A DNA stretch of 64,000 nucleotides from Streptomyces sp. NBC_00483 (GTDB taxonomy: Bacteria > Actinomycetota > Actinomycetes > Streptomycetales > Streptomycetaceae), in contig NZ_CP107880.1 of NCBI RefSeq assembly GCF_036013745.1, positions 496,001-560,000 of the forward strand, written 5' to 3'. A program made the position numbers and the translations under genes. Each line of letters starts with the position of its first letter. The stretch's first letter is position 1. The notes below the pieces were generated by a model, which was not told the DNA's origin, searched no databases, and saw nothing but the letters and a program-made list of their open reading frames with translations. Below are positions 54,601 through 64,000 of this stretch, piece after piece.

Positions 54601-55143
54601 GATCAGCGCGCCGCTGTGCGCGTCCATGATCAGGTGGTGGGCGCGGTGATACCAGAGCAGGTGCCCCTCTCCCAGGGAGAGGACGGCGCAGGCGAACAAG
54701 GGGGCCTGGCCCGTCAGATCAACCGGCCGACGCAGCTCCGCCTGCATCCATCGTTCCGCGGCGGCCCTCGGGTCGGGCTCGGCACTGACATCGACAACGG
54801 TGACGGGGAGATCGGCGGTGAAGTCGACGTAGCACCGCGGCTGCCCGTCCACCGTCCGGAAACGGAGCCGGTACGCGTCGACGTCGGCCAGCACCTGCCG
54901 CACGGCGCGGACGAAGACGTCCGGATCCACGTCTCCGTCGACCTCAAGGCATTCAGCGATGTTGTACGGGGCATCATCCGGTGCAATCTGCTGGGCGTAC
55001 CAGATGCCGAGCTGAGCCGATGTCAACTCTCCAAGCACGACGTCTCCATCGGAATCTCCGCCGGAACCGACTAGCGCAATTGACACGGTCCGTTCCCTTT
55101 CGGAGGATGAATGAGCCTCGGCCACAGCGGTGTTCCGGATCAT
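48601..55143 (-). CDS. Dimodular NRPS, C-A-T-C-A-T, both A domains predicted for Asp
   Basis: A 2180-residue synthetase (numbered from ATG 55143; GTG 55086, with AAAGGGA before it, is a strong alternative). Domains: C1 about 36-470 (HHLIMDA at 169-175, EntF-like), A1 about 490-990 ([11 protein letters not shown] 636-646), T1 with Ser1037 in LGGNS, C2 about 1120-1540 (HHLVQDL 1254-1260), A2 about 1565-2075, T2 with Ser2124 in LGGHS. Aligning with GrsA gives D683 L684 T687 K726 V751 G753 H777 I785 G786 K984, the code DLTKVGHIGK known for aspartate; A2 gives the same code. No epimerase, methyltransferase or thioesterase is present. C1 probably accepts a fatty acyl group from the nearby ACP, and the product must pass to another synthetase outside the window. 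Confidence 0.93.
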   Translation of the reverse strand: MIRNTAVAEAHSSSERERTVSIALVGSGGDSDGDVVLGELTSAQLGIWYAQQIAPDDAPYNIAECLEVDGDVDPDVFVRAVRQVLADVDAYRLRFRTVDGQPRCYVDFTADLPVTVVDVSAEPDPRAAAERWMQAELRRPVDLTGQAPLFACAVLSLGEGHLLWYHRAHHLIMDAHSGALIATRVAAAYSALSAGADPRGAGGFEPFSALVEADRDYRMSAALDADRSFWLDALDGLQDRADPAGRDGGARSGRPARASAELDLEHGAELRDAARHLKTSFAVLVIAAAAVHEHRTTGARDIVLGVSVPGRAGRREQLAPGMTANVMPVRLDVTPETTVAEIVRRAGRAVGRGLRHHRYRYADMIRDLHIGDGASLCGLIVDVMSFGYPARFGAAEATVRNLTQGPTTDRRLAVYDRSPRAPMQIDVDVDRGRNGPKAADDLLRRLRRIMDWMVTAAPRTPVGAAEILDEDEWVQVVRGWNDTAADLPRVSVPQLIDAQAARTPGDIAIVSAGGAMTYADLDARAERLARYLARSGMGPESVIGLCLPPGPEMIAAMLGVWRAGAAYLPIDPQQPVERTAFELADARAALLVSTDELLEDLPAGRVRTVSVDDLPAPGAPGPATVPEPGGLAYVIYTSGSTGTPKGVAVTHRSLANYVASVRERLDLGGEGARYAVLQPQVTDLGYTMVLCSLALGGELHVLDPDTVLEPAAVSGYLTDHRIDHLKAVPSHLAALSATAGPEGVVPARSLVLGGEAASPDWLRAVLDAAGERGVYNHYGPTETTIGVATTRLSVDDLADGDVPIGAPIDGARLYVLDGSLRPVPVGVTGELYVAGDVLARGYVNRPGLTAERFVACPFEDGTRMYRTGDRARWVGDGRLVFAGRVDDQVKIRGFRIEPGEIEGTLATHPEVDRAVVVVRQHGPGGAQGEPGRAELVAYVVPHDPMAEDGLVDRLREHLVGRLPGHMVPAAVVVLGELPLTGNGKLDRKALPAPGRLPGVGRAPVSAQEELLCDAFARVLGREVVGADEDFFALGGNSLLAVTLVEELRTRGVSLSVRALFLTPTPASLATVSGPEQVAVPANRIPENATEITPGMLPLVELDEAELAHVLAHVEGGAANVADVYPLAPLQEGILFHHLARAEGDPDIYLRSAVLEFDSQERRDGFFAALQQVMDRHDIYRTAFVSDGLREPVQVVSRRVGLPVEKVVRDPRQDPAEQLLAAAGSWMELDRAPLLRAHVFTEPSDGCWPAVLRIHHLVQDLTTLRVLIQEIRAFMAGRGERLPAPLPYRNFVAQARLGTPAAEHERYFAGLLGDVAETTAPFGLLDVHGDGAGVERAGGPVDDRLNGRIRDLASTCAVSPATIFHLAWARVLAAESGSDDVVFGTVLAGRMNAGAGADRVPGLFLNTLPLRLGVDGRGVADALAGLRHQLAELLEHEQAPLALVQKASAVPPRRPLFTSIVNYRRDPSADESDLGLEGVRLRSARERTNYPVTLIIRDTGSAFDVTVDALAPADATRICALLNTCLDNLVTALADAPGTPFVAVDVLDPAERQQLLDELNRTAAPVSDQAASGLSVPGLFEAQAARTPEHVALVCSGVEISYRELQARSARLARQLRDIGVAAESVVGLCLPRGVEMVTAILAVWQAGGAYLPLDPAQPVARTAYMLADSRASVVVGTAEILDDMPAAGRARMVALDDPVVVSALAAQPTTALETGTQPGRPAYVIYTSGSTGRPKGVVVTHGNLANYVLHAPRRVGFGSVGARYALLQPAVTDLGNTVMFASLTTGGELHVLDAEAATDPVAVAGYLARHGIDFMKVVPSHLAALGATGDLSWLLPRCALVLGGEAAAPSWVEQLLKAAGDLPVFNHYGPTEATIGVVTARLDRAPVIAGTVPIGTPVANTAVHVLDDALRPVPTGVAGELYVAGAQVAHGYVGRPGLTAERFVASPFDDGARMYRTGDRARWSDGGFLEYLGRADEQVKIRGFRVEPGEVQAVLARHPAVTQAAVIAREDSRGDTRLAAYVVLEDRSADDSGARTEAVRRFAQENLPRHMVPDAVVPLVSLPLTGNGKLDRGALPEPDPAAAAGAGPQPANEREEALCGAFAEILGLPVVGVQDDFFVLGGHSLLATQLVSRVRVVLGEELPIHELFDKPTPAALAAWLATRADDAQQTRPQLRPMRAR

Positions 55144-55198
55144 TTCAGTTCGCCATCCTGACCAGTCGCCGTTTGGGCGTCAAATGACTGTCCGTACT

Positions 55199-55246
55199 GT
55201 TCAGTTGCGACCCCCTCTGTTCAACTGCGGAATTCAGCAGTTGAAC
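55199..55246. promoter_or_regulatory. Inverted and direct repeats between NRPS and P450 genes
   Basis: GTTCAACTGC (55219-55228) and GCAGTTGAAC (55237-55246) are perfect 10-base arms around eight bases. A related half-site GTTCAGTTGC starts at 55199, 20 bases before the first. They occupy the centre of the 164-base divergent gap and probably bind a cluster regulator. Confidence 0.5.
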
Positions 55247-55307
55247 GCCGACACACGTTATTCCCGAGTTTCCGGCGCACGGGTACTGTCGGCGATCGTC
55301 GACTTCG

Positions 55308-56576
55308 ATGAGAATGGATTCTGTGATGGTCGGAACCGCCGGTGGAAATGGGGATTCGGCACAGCCGGGCCGGCCTCCGCTGCCGGGGGAGATCGCCGAC
55401 CTGACCGATCCGGGCAACCGGGAGGATCCGTACCCCTCCTTGGAGAAGCTGCGCCGGCGATCGCCCTATACGCCCTTCGACGGTCTCCTCGTCGTGGGGC
55501 GGCACAACCAGTGCTCGGCTCTGCTCCGTGACCAGACGATGAGCGCGGCCCGGGACCGGGCTCCGCTCTCCCCCACTCCGCGAGGGCCGCGGACACGGAA
55601 CTTCCTCCACCTCGACCCGCCGGACCACACCCGCTACCGGCGGCTGGTGACCGGCGCGTTCACGCGGCGGAAGGTCGACGGCATGGCGCCGTGGATCCGC
55701 GAGATCGCGACCGACCTGTTCCGGGCCGCCGCCGAGGCCGGCACGCTCGAAGTCATCGACGACCTCGCCTATCCGCTGCCACTGCGGGTCATCTGCGAGC
55801 TGCTGGGCGTCCCGTTCGAGGATCGTCAGCTCCTGCAGGACTGGTCGTCCGAGCTGGCGACGGCGCTGGATCCGCCGCTGGGCACCACCGGACGAATGAC
55901 GCCGGAGGCCGGGCGGGCCCGCGCCGGATTCGTCCACTACTTCCGGCGCCTGATCGAGGAGCGCCGGAGCGCTCCCCGGCAGGACCTCATCTCGCACCTG
56001 CTGCAGGTCGAGGAGGACGGGCACCGTCTCGATGACGACGACGTCCTGGCAACCTGCGTACTCCTGCTCAACGCGGGTCACGAGACGACCGTGAACCTGA
56101 TCGGCAACGCGATCCTCGCCCTGCTGCGCCATCCCGGGCAGCTCGACCGGCTGCGGGCCGACACCACGCTGGCGCCGGCCGTCGTCGAAGAAGTTCTGCG
56201 CTATGACGCGCCGGTGCAGATGACCACTCGGGTGGCCCGTCGGCACGGCACGCTCGGCGACGCCGAGGTCCGACCGGGGGACACGGTGCTGTTCCTGCTC
56301 GGGGCCGCCAACCGGGACCCCGACGTGTATCGCGACCCGGACAGGTTCGACATCGAACGTCCCTCGCCCCCCGCCCATCTGGCGTTCTCGGCAGGCGCGC
56401 ACTTCTGCCTCGGTGCCGGCCTGGCCCGCCTGGAAGTCGCCATCGCCCTCGAACTCTTCAGCACCTTCCTGATCCGGCCGCGGCTTCGGGACGACGGCGT
56501 CAGCTACAAACGCAACCTGAACCTGCGCGGTCCTTCACGCCTCCTGGTCGACTTCGACGGCGTCCACGCCGGTTGA
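55308..56576 (+). CDS. Cytochrome P450
   Basis: A 422-residue soluble bacterial P450. The I-helix is LLNAGHETTVNLIGNAIL (oxygen-activating AGHET), the K-helix EEVLRYDAPVQ and the haem loop FSAGAHFCLGAGLARLE with Cys367. ATG 55308 is the first of three close in-frame starts (55314, 55326). It is divergent from the NRPS and precedes the FAAL gene, so it should tailor the lipopeptide: hydroxylation or desaturation of the acyl chain, or oxidation of a carrier-bound amino acid such as Asp. Which one cannot be told from sequence. Confidence 0.9.
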   Translation: MRMDSVMVGTAGGNGDSAQPGRPPLPGEIADLTDPGNREDPYPSLEKLRRRSPYTPFDGLLVVGRHNQCSALLRDQTMSAARDRAPLSPTPRGPRTRNFLHLDPPDHTRYRRLVTGAFTRRKVDGMAPWIREIATDLFRAAAEAGTLEVIDDLAYPLPLRVICELLGVPFEDRQLLQDWSSELATALDPPLGTTGRMTPEAGRARAGFVHYFRRLIEERRSAPRQDLISHLLQVEEDGHRLDDDDVLATCVLLLNAGHETTVNLIGNAILALLRHPGQLDRLRADTTLAPAVVEEVLRYDAPVQMTTRVARRHGTLGDAEVRPGDTVLFLLGAANRDPDVYRDPDRFDIERPSPPAHLAFSAGAHFCLGAGLARLEVAIALELFSTFLIRPRLRDDGVSYKRNLNLRGPSRLLVDFDGVHAG

Positions 56577-56614
56577 GGATCCGATCACGCACGTCAAGAA
56601 CCGCACCCAGAACC

Positions 56615-56634
56615 CTCTCGAGCCCCCTCGAGAG
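56615..56634. terminator. Hairpin between P450 and FAAL genes
   Basis: CTCTCGAG and CTCGAGAG form a perfect eight-base stem with a CCCC loop, 39 bases after the P450 stop. It may be an attenuating terminator or a processing site within the P450-FAAL-ACP transcript. Confidence 0.4.
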
Positions 56635-56681
56635 CCTGTCCGTCACGGTCCACACCCCAGTCAGTCGCGGAGGACGATCCC

Positions 56682-58403
56682 ATGTGGCAAGCCCTGGCCG
56701 ACGCACCCGATTTGGTGACGCTGTTCCGTGAGCAGGTGGCGGCCCGGCCGACCGCCGAGGCGGTCGCGTTCCTCGCCGACCCCGACGACCTCACCGGCGG
56801 CCTGGTGCGTTGGTCGTACGCCCGGCTCGACGAGGAGGCGCGCAGCCGCGCCGCATGGCTGCAGGAGAACGTCCCCGCAGGATCCCGCGTGCTCCTGCTC
56901 CACCCCAACGGACTCGAGTTCGCCGCGGCCTTCTTCGGCTGCCTCTACGCGGGGATGATCGCTGTCCCGGCACCGCTTCCGGGCCGCCATCCGCACCACC
57001 GCAAGCGGCTCGCCGCAGTCGCTGCCGACTCCGGCGCCGCCGCGGCGCTGACCACGTCCCGGGACCTGGAAGAGGTCCACACGTGGATGAAGGACATGGG
57101 GGTCACCACGATCCGCACCGCCGCCGGCGACGAGCCCGGATTCGGTGATCCACAGGCCTGGGCGCCCCCACGGCTGGACCGGTCGACGACGGCCCTGCTG
57201 CAGTACACCTCCGGATCGACCGGCACCCCCAAGGGCGCGGTCATCCACCACGACCATTTGCTGTACAACGGCGGCGAGGGCATGCGAGCGCTCCGGTGGC
57301 GCGGGCCTTCGGGCGGCTGGCTGCCGCTGTACCACGACATGGGGCTCAACGTCTTCCTCTGGCCGCTGCTGCGCGGCGACAGAAGCGTGCTGATGGAACC
57401 GCTGGCGTTCATCCGCCGTCCCCTGCGCTGGTTGCAGCTGATCGAGCGCGAGAACATGACGGTCTCGTTCGCTCCCAACTTCGCCTTCGAGCTGTGCACA
57501 CGAAAGGTCAGCGAGGAGCAAGCGGCCGAACTGGACCTGTCTCGCTGGGACCTGGCCGGGTGCGCCTCGGAGCCCATCGCTCCGGACATCCTCTCCGGCT
57601 TCATCACCAAGTTCGCGGCCTCTGGATTCCGCCCGGAGACGATGGTTCCCGTCTACGGCCTTGCCGAGGCGACGGTGTTCGTCTCCGGGCACCCGGGCCG
57701 GCCACCCGTGACCCGAAAGGTGGACCTCGACGCGCTCGCGCAAGGCACGTTCACCCCTGCCGACGGAGCGGCCCAGGCGCGCGAGATCGTCAGTTGCGGC
57801 ATCCCCACCGCCGCAGCGGAGGTCCGCGTGGTCGACCCGACGTCCCGGGAGGTGCTCCCGGAGAGCTCCCTGGGAGAGATCTGGTTGCGCGGTCGCAGCA
57901 TCTCCCCCGGCTACTGGCAGCGGGACGACAACGCGGAGACTTTCGACGCCGTCACCGCGAACGGCGACGGCGGCTACCTCCGCACCGGCGACATCGGCGT
58001 GTTGCACGACGGTGAGCTCTACGTGCACGGACGGCTCAAGGATGTGATCATCGCGCACGGACGCAACATCTACCCGCAGGACGTGGAGCAGGAACTGCGC
58101 GCTCAGCACCCCGAGTTGGGCAACGTCGGCGTCGTGTTCGGCGGTCCTGGCTACGCGCAGGGCGACGATTCCATGGTCGTCGTCACGCACGAGGTGCGCA
58201 GCGTGCAGCACGAGGGACTGGTCGCCCTGGCGGCCGGCATCCGGCACACCGTGGGGCGCGAGTTCGGCATCAGCGTCGACAGCGTGGCTCTGCTCAAGCC
58301 CGGCAGCGTCCTGCGCACCACGAGCGGCAAGGTTCGCCGCGCGGCGATGCGGGACCTCTTCCACCAGGGTCTGCTGACCCCCCTCTACCAGGACCCTCGT
58401 TAG
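56682..58403 (+). CDS. Fatty acyl-AMP ligase (FAAL)
   Basis: A 573-residue adenylating enzyme that activates a fatty acid as acyl-AMP and loads it onto an ACP. The A3 motif [11 protein letters not shown] is at 175-185; GWLPLYHDMGLNVFLWPLLRG and NFAFELCTRKVSEEQ are FAAL signatures that separate it from acyl-CoA ligases. YGLAEATVFVSG, YLRTGDIGVLHDGELYVHGRLKDVIIAHGRNIYPQDVE and TTSGKVRRAAMRDLF complete the fold. ATG 56682 has GGAGGA at eight bases. The ACP gene follows 69 bases later, so the pair forms a lipid loading unit for the NRPS. Confidence 0.92.
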   Translation: MWQALADAPDLVTLFREQVAARPTAEAVAFLADPDDLTGGLVRWSYARLDEEARSRAAWLQENVPAGSRVLLLHPNGLEFAAAFFGCLYAGMIAVPAPLPGRHPHHRKRLAAVAADSGAAAALTTSRDLEEVHTWMKDMGVTTIRTAAGDEPGFGDPQAWAPPRLDRSTTALLQYTSGSTGTPKGAVIHHDHLLYNGGEGMRALRWRGPSGGWLPLYHDMGLNVFLWPLLRGDRSVLMEPLAFIRRPLRWLQLIERENMTVSFAPNFAFELCTRKVSEEQAAELDLSRWDLAGCASEPIAPDILSGFITKFAASGFRPETMVPVYGLAEATVFVSGHPGRPPVTRKVDLDALAQGTFTPADGAAQAREIVSCGIPTAAAEVRVVDPTSREVLPESSLGEIWLRGRSISPGYWQRDDNAETFDAVTANGDGGYLRTGDIGVLHDGELYVHGRLKDVIIAHGRNIYPQDVEQELRAQHPELGNVGVVFGGPGYAQGDDSMVVVTHEVRSVQHEGLVALAAGIRHTVGREFGISVDSVALLKPGSVLRTTSGKVRRAAMRDLFHQGLLTPLYQDPR

Positions 58404-58472
58404 CGTCCCGCGGCCTTGCTCGCGACGCCCACGGGGCCACGACGCACTGGTTCACTCACCCGAAGGACTCAC

Positions 58473-58745
58473 ATGCGCGATGCCAGAGCCGACGAGCTCT
58501 ACACCGAACTCCAGGGGTGGCTCTGCGGCCGGCTGGCCGAGGAGCTGGGGCTGCCGCAGGCAGCCGTCGACCCGACCGAACCCATGTCCTCCTACGGCCT
58601 GGATTCCATCAAGGCCATCACTCTTCTCGCCACGGTCGAGGACCACGTGGGATTTGAGATCGACCCCAACGCCCTCTGGGAGTTTCCCACTGCGGCCTCC
58701 CTTGCCGAGTCGCTGGTCGACCAGTTGGCCGCCCGCCCGCAATAG
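58473..58745 (+). CDS. Acyl carrier protein
   Basis: A 90-residue stand-alone ACP with the phosphopantetheine site YGLDSIKAITLLA (Ser45) and the usual helix IV (WEFPTAASLAESLVDQL). ATG 58473 has AAGGA upstream. Directly after the FAAL gene, it is the expected acceptor of the fatty acyl group and donor to the first C domain of the NRPS. It is also followed by a strong hairpin that ends the transcript. Confidence 0.92.
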   Translation: MRDARADELYTELQGWLCGRLAEELGLPQAAVDPTEPMSSYGLDSIKAITLLATVEDHVGFEIDPNALWEFPTAASLAESLVDQLAARPQ

Positions 58746-58771
58746 GGTGTGGCGCCGCGCGCAAACGCCAA

Positions 58772-58809
58772 ACGGCCCTGCCCCGGATTCAATCCCGGGT
58801 CAGGGCCGT
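58772..58809. terminator. Bidirectional terminator between acp and dpgC
   Basis: ACGGCCCTG (58772-58780) pairs with CAGGGCCGT (58801-58809), with an inner CCCGG/CCGGG stem. It lies midway between two converging genes. Confidence 0.7.
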
Positions 58810-58859
58810 CTTGGCAATGCAGCCGGCCTGATTCCGCAATCACGGCCCCAAGGCCGAAA

Positions 58860-60849
<1,990 letters not shown>

Positions 60850-60856
<7 letters not shown>

Positions 60857-62019
60857 TGGACCAGCGCCGTCTCGATCGTGGACCCCGGTCCCATGGTCAT
60901 CAGCACGCCGAAATCACCCGCCCTGACGCGGCCTTCTCGAAGCAGCCGCTCGTAGGAGAACAGAAACGAACCGCTCGACAGGTTGCCGTAGTCGCGCAGC
61001 ACCCCGGTGGTGTGCCGCAGATCCTGGCGGGTGAGGCCGAGGTTCATGCGGACCGCGTCGATGACCTTCTTGCCTCCGGAGTGCACGAGCCAGTGGGCGA
61101 TGCTGCTGCGGCGCAGGCCCGTGTCCTCCAGGAGCCGGTCCACCACGCGTTCCACATGGGCCCCGACCACGTACGGGATGTCCGGGTCCAGGTAGAAACT
61201 GAACTTGTGCTCGGCGTCGTCCCAGTCGTATCGCATGGCATCGACCGCCTCGTGAATGAGGTGGCTGGCGAAGCCCAGCAGGCGCGGTCCTGCCGAGGAG
61301 CCTGCGCGGTCCGCCGGCAGTTCCCCGGGCATGGGTCCGGCGGCGTCGGGTGTATCGGCGAATAGGGCGATGGCGGCGGCTCCGTCACCGAAGAGGCTGT
61401 TGACGACCGCGGTGCGCATGGTCGAATCCATGACGTATGCGGCGGAGCATGCTTCGACGCAGAGCTGGACGGCGACCTGTCCGGGGTGTGCCATGGACCA
61501 GGCCGCCGTGGCGTTGAGGGCGTTCAGACCCGCGTTGCAGCCCATTCCGACCACGTCGACGCGGCTGCATCCGGCACCGATGCCCATGTCCTTGATGAGC
61601 AGCGCGCTGAGGCCGGGCGTGAGGAATCCCGTGGTGGTCACGCAGCAGAGGTAGTCGACGTCGGCGAGGTCGATGCCCGCGTCCGCAAGACACGCGCGCA
61701 CGGCCCGCGCACCCATGTCGCGGCAGAGCTGCTTGTGCTTGCCGAGCAACTCGCCCTGGGATTCCTGGAGGAAGGGCTCGGCCGTACCGGAGGGCGGGAG
61801 GGTGAGGTGTCGCCGCTCGATGGCGCTGTTGAGAAACACGGAGCGGATCCTGGGATCCGTTATCCGGAAGCGGTCGAGCAGCTCGCGCTGCGAGTAGGAG
61901 GACTCGGTCACGGCGGTGCCGACACCGATGATGCGGCTGAAGTTGCCGAGGGGCTTCGGCTGGGGCTCCACAGGAGCCGGCAGGTCTCCACCGGCCGGGT
62001 GGACGATCGTGGCGGTCAT
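60850..62019 (-). CDS. dpgA: DpgA, type III polyketide synthase for 3,5-dihydroxyphenylacetyl-CoA
   Basis: A 389-residue chalcone-synthase-like enzyme that joins four malonyl-CoA units. The catalytic Cys161 is in VVGMGCNAGLNALN, the His in HWLVHSGGKKVIDA and the Asn in YGNLSSGSFLFSYERLL; LMTMGPGSTIETALVQW is the family's C-terminal loop. ATG 62019 is chosen at the start of homology, after GGGGTGGA. It heads the dpgABC series and follows the oxidase/aminotransferase gene by 70 bases. Confidence 0.93.
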
Positions 62020-62089
62020 CGGAAGGTCCACCCCCACATGCGGGGTTTGCTGAGCAGACGTTGTACGGGAGTGAGCACTTGTCGTCCTT

Positions 62090-64000
62090 TCAGTGCGAGG
62101 CCGCCGTCCTGATGAACCGCGCAAGGCGAGCGGTTCCCTCATGGATGTCGGCGTGGGAGAGGTAGCTCACGGACAGCCGGAGCGTGCGCTCCCCACCGCC
62201 CTGCGGATAGAAGTACGACATGGGCGTCCAGATGACGCCGAACTCCTCGGCCGAGCGCGCGAGTGCGGCGTTGTCGGCGAGGAAGGGGACGGTGACGGTG
62301 AGGAAGAAGCCGCCGCTGGGACGGTTCCAGCTCACGCCCAGTTCCTGCCGTTCGGCTTCGGTGATCGAGGCCTCGAGTGCTCGGAGGGTGGCCTTCATGG
62401 CTTCTCCGTAGTGGCACGCCGTGTCGACGTTGAGCTTGGTGACGCCGCCCTCGCCGGCGAGGAGCATTCCGCCGATCACGGCCTGACTGAGCGCCGAGGT
62501 GTTAACCGTCACCATGCTCTTGATCCGGCTGAGCTCGTCGGCGAGCAGGCAGGTGCTGCCCGAGGGATCCGTGACGAGCTGGTCCGCGACCGCGTAGCCC
62601 ACCCGGGCACCGGGCAGGAGCGTCTTGGCGAAGGAGCCCAGCTGGACCACGCGCCGGTCGCGATCGAGCGACTTGAGTGTCGGCAGTTGCCGCCCCGGGC
62701 TCACCAGCCGGTAGGGGCTGTCCTCGAGGATCAGCAGGTCCTCGCGGGCGGCGAGCTTCAGCAGTTCGTGCCGCTCGTCCACCGTCATGACGCTGCCCGA
62801 CGGGTTGGAGTGGTCGGGGATGACGTAGAAGGCGCGGGGGCGGCGGCCGCGGCCGCGTTCGGTCATGATGGCCGCTTCGAGAGCCGTGCAGCAAAACCCG
62901 TCGGCGCCTTCTTCGACCGCGGTCGGCTCGATGTCGAGCAGGCGTGCGGCACCGGTGATCCCCACATAGCAGGGGCTGGAGACGAGCAGGGCGTCGTCCG
63001 GGCCGGCGATCAGGGCACGCAGAGCGAGCAGCATCGCCTCCTGGCAGCCCACGGTGACGACGATGGACTCGGCCGGCACATCGATGCTCTCGTCCAAGCG
63101 CAGCGAATCGGCGATGAGCCCGCGGATCAGCCCGCTGGTGGGGCCGTACTGGAAGAGTGTGTCGCGGACCTGAGCTGGAGAACTGCCGGTGGCGGCCAGG
63201 TGGTCCATGTAGCGACGGATGTGCGTGAAGAGCTGCTCGGAGTCGAAGAAGCCGTCGTACGGACGGCCGGGGGCGAAGGAGATCGCGTCGGGGTAGCGGT
63301 GTGTGATCTCGTTGAGGAAGTTCATCGTGTCCAGCACCGGGTCGGAGACGCTTCCGTGCAGCTCCTCCCTCAGCAGCCCGGAGACATGCGGACGCGATCG
63401 CTCGGTGGCGGCGGAACGCCCACCAATCTCCGGGGCGGACACAGCGCTTCCCGAGACCAGTTCGGGGCCGGCGTCGGCGACCGAGGGGCAGCCGGCGAGT
63501 GTCATCGCTTCCGCCAGCTCCTCCGTCACGATGCCGAGCACGTCCGCGACACCGTCCCGCCCCGCCGCTGCCAGGCCGTGCAGCACGGGGCGGCCCATCA
63601 GCACCGCGTCCGCCCCGAGTGCGAGAGCTGCCAGGACATCGCCGCCACGCCGGACGCCGCCGTCCAGCAGCACGGCGCAGCGGCCGGCGACCTCCGCGGA
63701 GACTTCGGGCAGGACGTCCAGTGTGGCCGCGGCTCCGTCCAGTTGGCGGCCGCCGTGGTTGGAGACGATGATCCCGTCCACGCCCGACTCCGTTGCCAGG
63801 CGGGCGTCATCGGCGGTCAGGATGCCCTTGAGCAGGACGGGCAGCGGGCTGACGGCGCGCAGCCACTCGACGACGGTCCAGTCGAGAGCCGGGTCGAACG
63901 CCTCCCGTGCGTGCTCGCCAGGTGCGGAGTAGCCGGTACCGGAGAGATTGGCCGGTTCGATCCCGGGCGGCAGCCGGAAGCCGTTGCGCTCGTCCCGCAG
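62090..64000 (-). CDS. hpgT: Fused hydroxymandelate oxidase and hydroxyphenylglycine aminotransferase (5' end outside window)
   Basis: The frame is open to the window edge, so the start is missing. The visible N-terminal part is an FMN-dependent alpha-hydroxyacid oxidase (PVLLKGILTADDARLA, SNHGGRQLDG with catalytic His and Arg, LLDGGVRRGGDVLAALALGADAVLMGRP), which oxidises 4-hydroxymandelate to 4-hydroxyphenylglyoxylate. The last 430 or so residues are a fold-type I aminotransferase (HpgT) with SFAPGRPYDGFF, QYGPTSGLIRG, IPDHSNPSGSVMT and the PLP lysine in LGSFAKTLLPGARVGY. It aminates the glyoxylates to Hpg and Dpg. The two parts are joined by a 40-residue linker. Similar fusions are known from some lipodepsipeptide clusters. 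Confidence 0.9.
   Translation of the reverse strand: MRDERNGFRLPPGIEPANLSGTGYSAPGEHAREAFDPALDWTVVEWLRAVSPLPVLLKGILTADDARLATESGVDGIIVSNHGGRQLDGAAATLDVLPEVSAEVAGRCAVLLDGGVRRGGDVLAALALGADAVLMGRPVLHGLAAAGRDGVADVLGIVTEELAEAMTLAGCPSVADAGPELVSGSAVSAPEIGGRSAATERSRPHVSGLLREELHGSVSDPVLDTMNFLNEITHRYPDAISFAPGRPYDGFFDSEQLFTHIRRYMDHLAATGSSPAQVRDTLFQYGPTSGLIRGLIADSLRLDESIDVPAESIVVTVGCQEAMLLALRALIAGPDDALLVSSPCYVGITGAARLLDIEPTAVEEGADGFCCTALEAAIMTERGRGRRPRAFYVIPDHSNPSGSVMTVDERHELLKLAAREDLLILEDSPYRLVSPGRQLPTLKSLDRDRRVVQLGSFAKTLLPGARVGYAVADQLVTDPSGSTCLLADELSRIKSMVTVNTSALSQAVIGGMLLAGEGGVTKLNVDTACHYGEAMKATLRALEASITEAERQELGVSWNRPSGGFFLTVTVPFLADNAALARSAEEFGVIWTPMSYFYPQGGGERTLRLSVSYLSHADIHEGTARLARFIRTAASH

Noticed and set aside
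51733..55074. 1113-codon open frame antisense to the NRPS
   Set aside because: Arg/Gly/Val-rich translation without domains; the NRPS frame has all core motifs in order.
48601..55143. Hpg or Dpg specificity of the NRPS A domains
   Set aside because: Although dpg genes are adjacent, the binding-pocket residues in both domains read as the aspartate code, not the Hpg or Dpg codes.

Overview
The window looks like chromosomal DNA of a Streptomyces or a close relative. GC is very high with strongly GC-biased third codon positions, many genes start with GTG or TTG, several genes appear leaderless, and the gene set is typical of the genus (LysR/PucR/IclR/GlxA regulators, an LCP cell-wall protein, a TAT-exported phospholipase C, hut genes, a PKS/NRPS cluster). 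I saw no tRNA or rRNA gene, no insertion sequence and no CRISPR array.

Region by region. (1) 0.26-7.9 kb: NAD-dependent formate dehydrogenase, a LysR and a PucR regulator, and divergently a two-gene xanthine-dehydrogenase-type molybdoenzyme in which the 2Fe-2S and molybdopterin parts are fused and the FAD part is separate. (2) 7.9-10.3 kb: SGNH hydrolase and an FUSC/aromatic acid exporter. (3) 10.4-15.8 kb: a leftward catabolic operon (GntP permease, CaiB-type CoA transferase, CitE-like lyase, LysR) followed upstream by an alpha/beta hydrolase; it looks like a transport, CoA activation and C-C cleavage route for a hydroxydicarboxylic acid. (4) 16-29 kb: phospholipase C, TetR/NmrA pair, LacI/GH43 pair with a clear operator, LCP and SLT cell-wall genes, an FG-GAP secreted protein, a HAD hydrolase and a MarR/MFS pair. 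(5) 29.2-32.9 kb: a class III PLP enzyme with an APH-type kinase (a likely kinase/phospho-lyase pair) and an SDR. (6) 33.1-39.8 kb: histidine utilisation locus: amino acid permease, HutC, alpha/beta hydrolase, HutD, HutH and an IclR regulator, with recognisable operators in front of the permease and hutH. (7) 39.8-48.5 kb: accessory redox enzymes and regulators, ending with an EamA/MarR pair whose start codons lie inside one 31-bp palindrome.

(8) 48.6-64 kb: the most interesting part, one flank of a lipopeptide-type biosynthetic cluster that runs off the right edge. It has a dimodular NRPS (C-A-T-C-A-T, no thioesterase) in which I read an aspartate specificity code in both A domains, a P450, a fatty acyl-AMP ligase with its own acyl carrier protein, DpgA/DpgB/DpgC (3,5-dihydroxyphenylglycine pathway) and a fused hydroxymandelate oxidase/hydroxyphenylglycine aminotransferase. 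The simplest joint reading is that FAAL loads a fatty acid onto the ACP, the first C domain acylates Asp, a second Asp is added, and the chain is passed to NRPS genes outside the window that use Hpg and Dpg. That combination recalls the enduracidin/ramoplanin type of lipodepsipeptide, but an Asp-Asp start is not one I can match to a known member.
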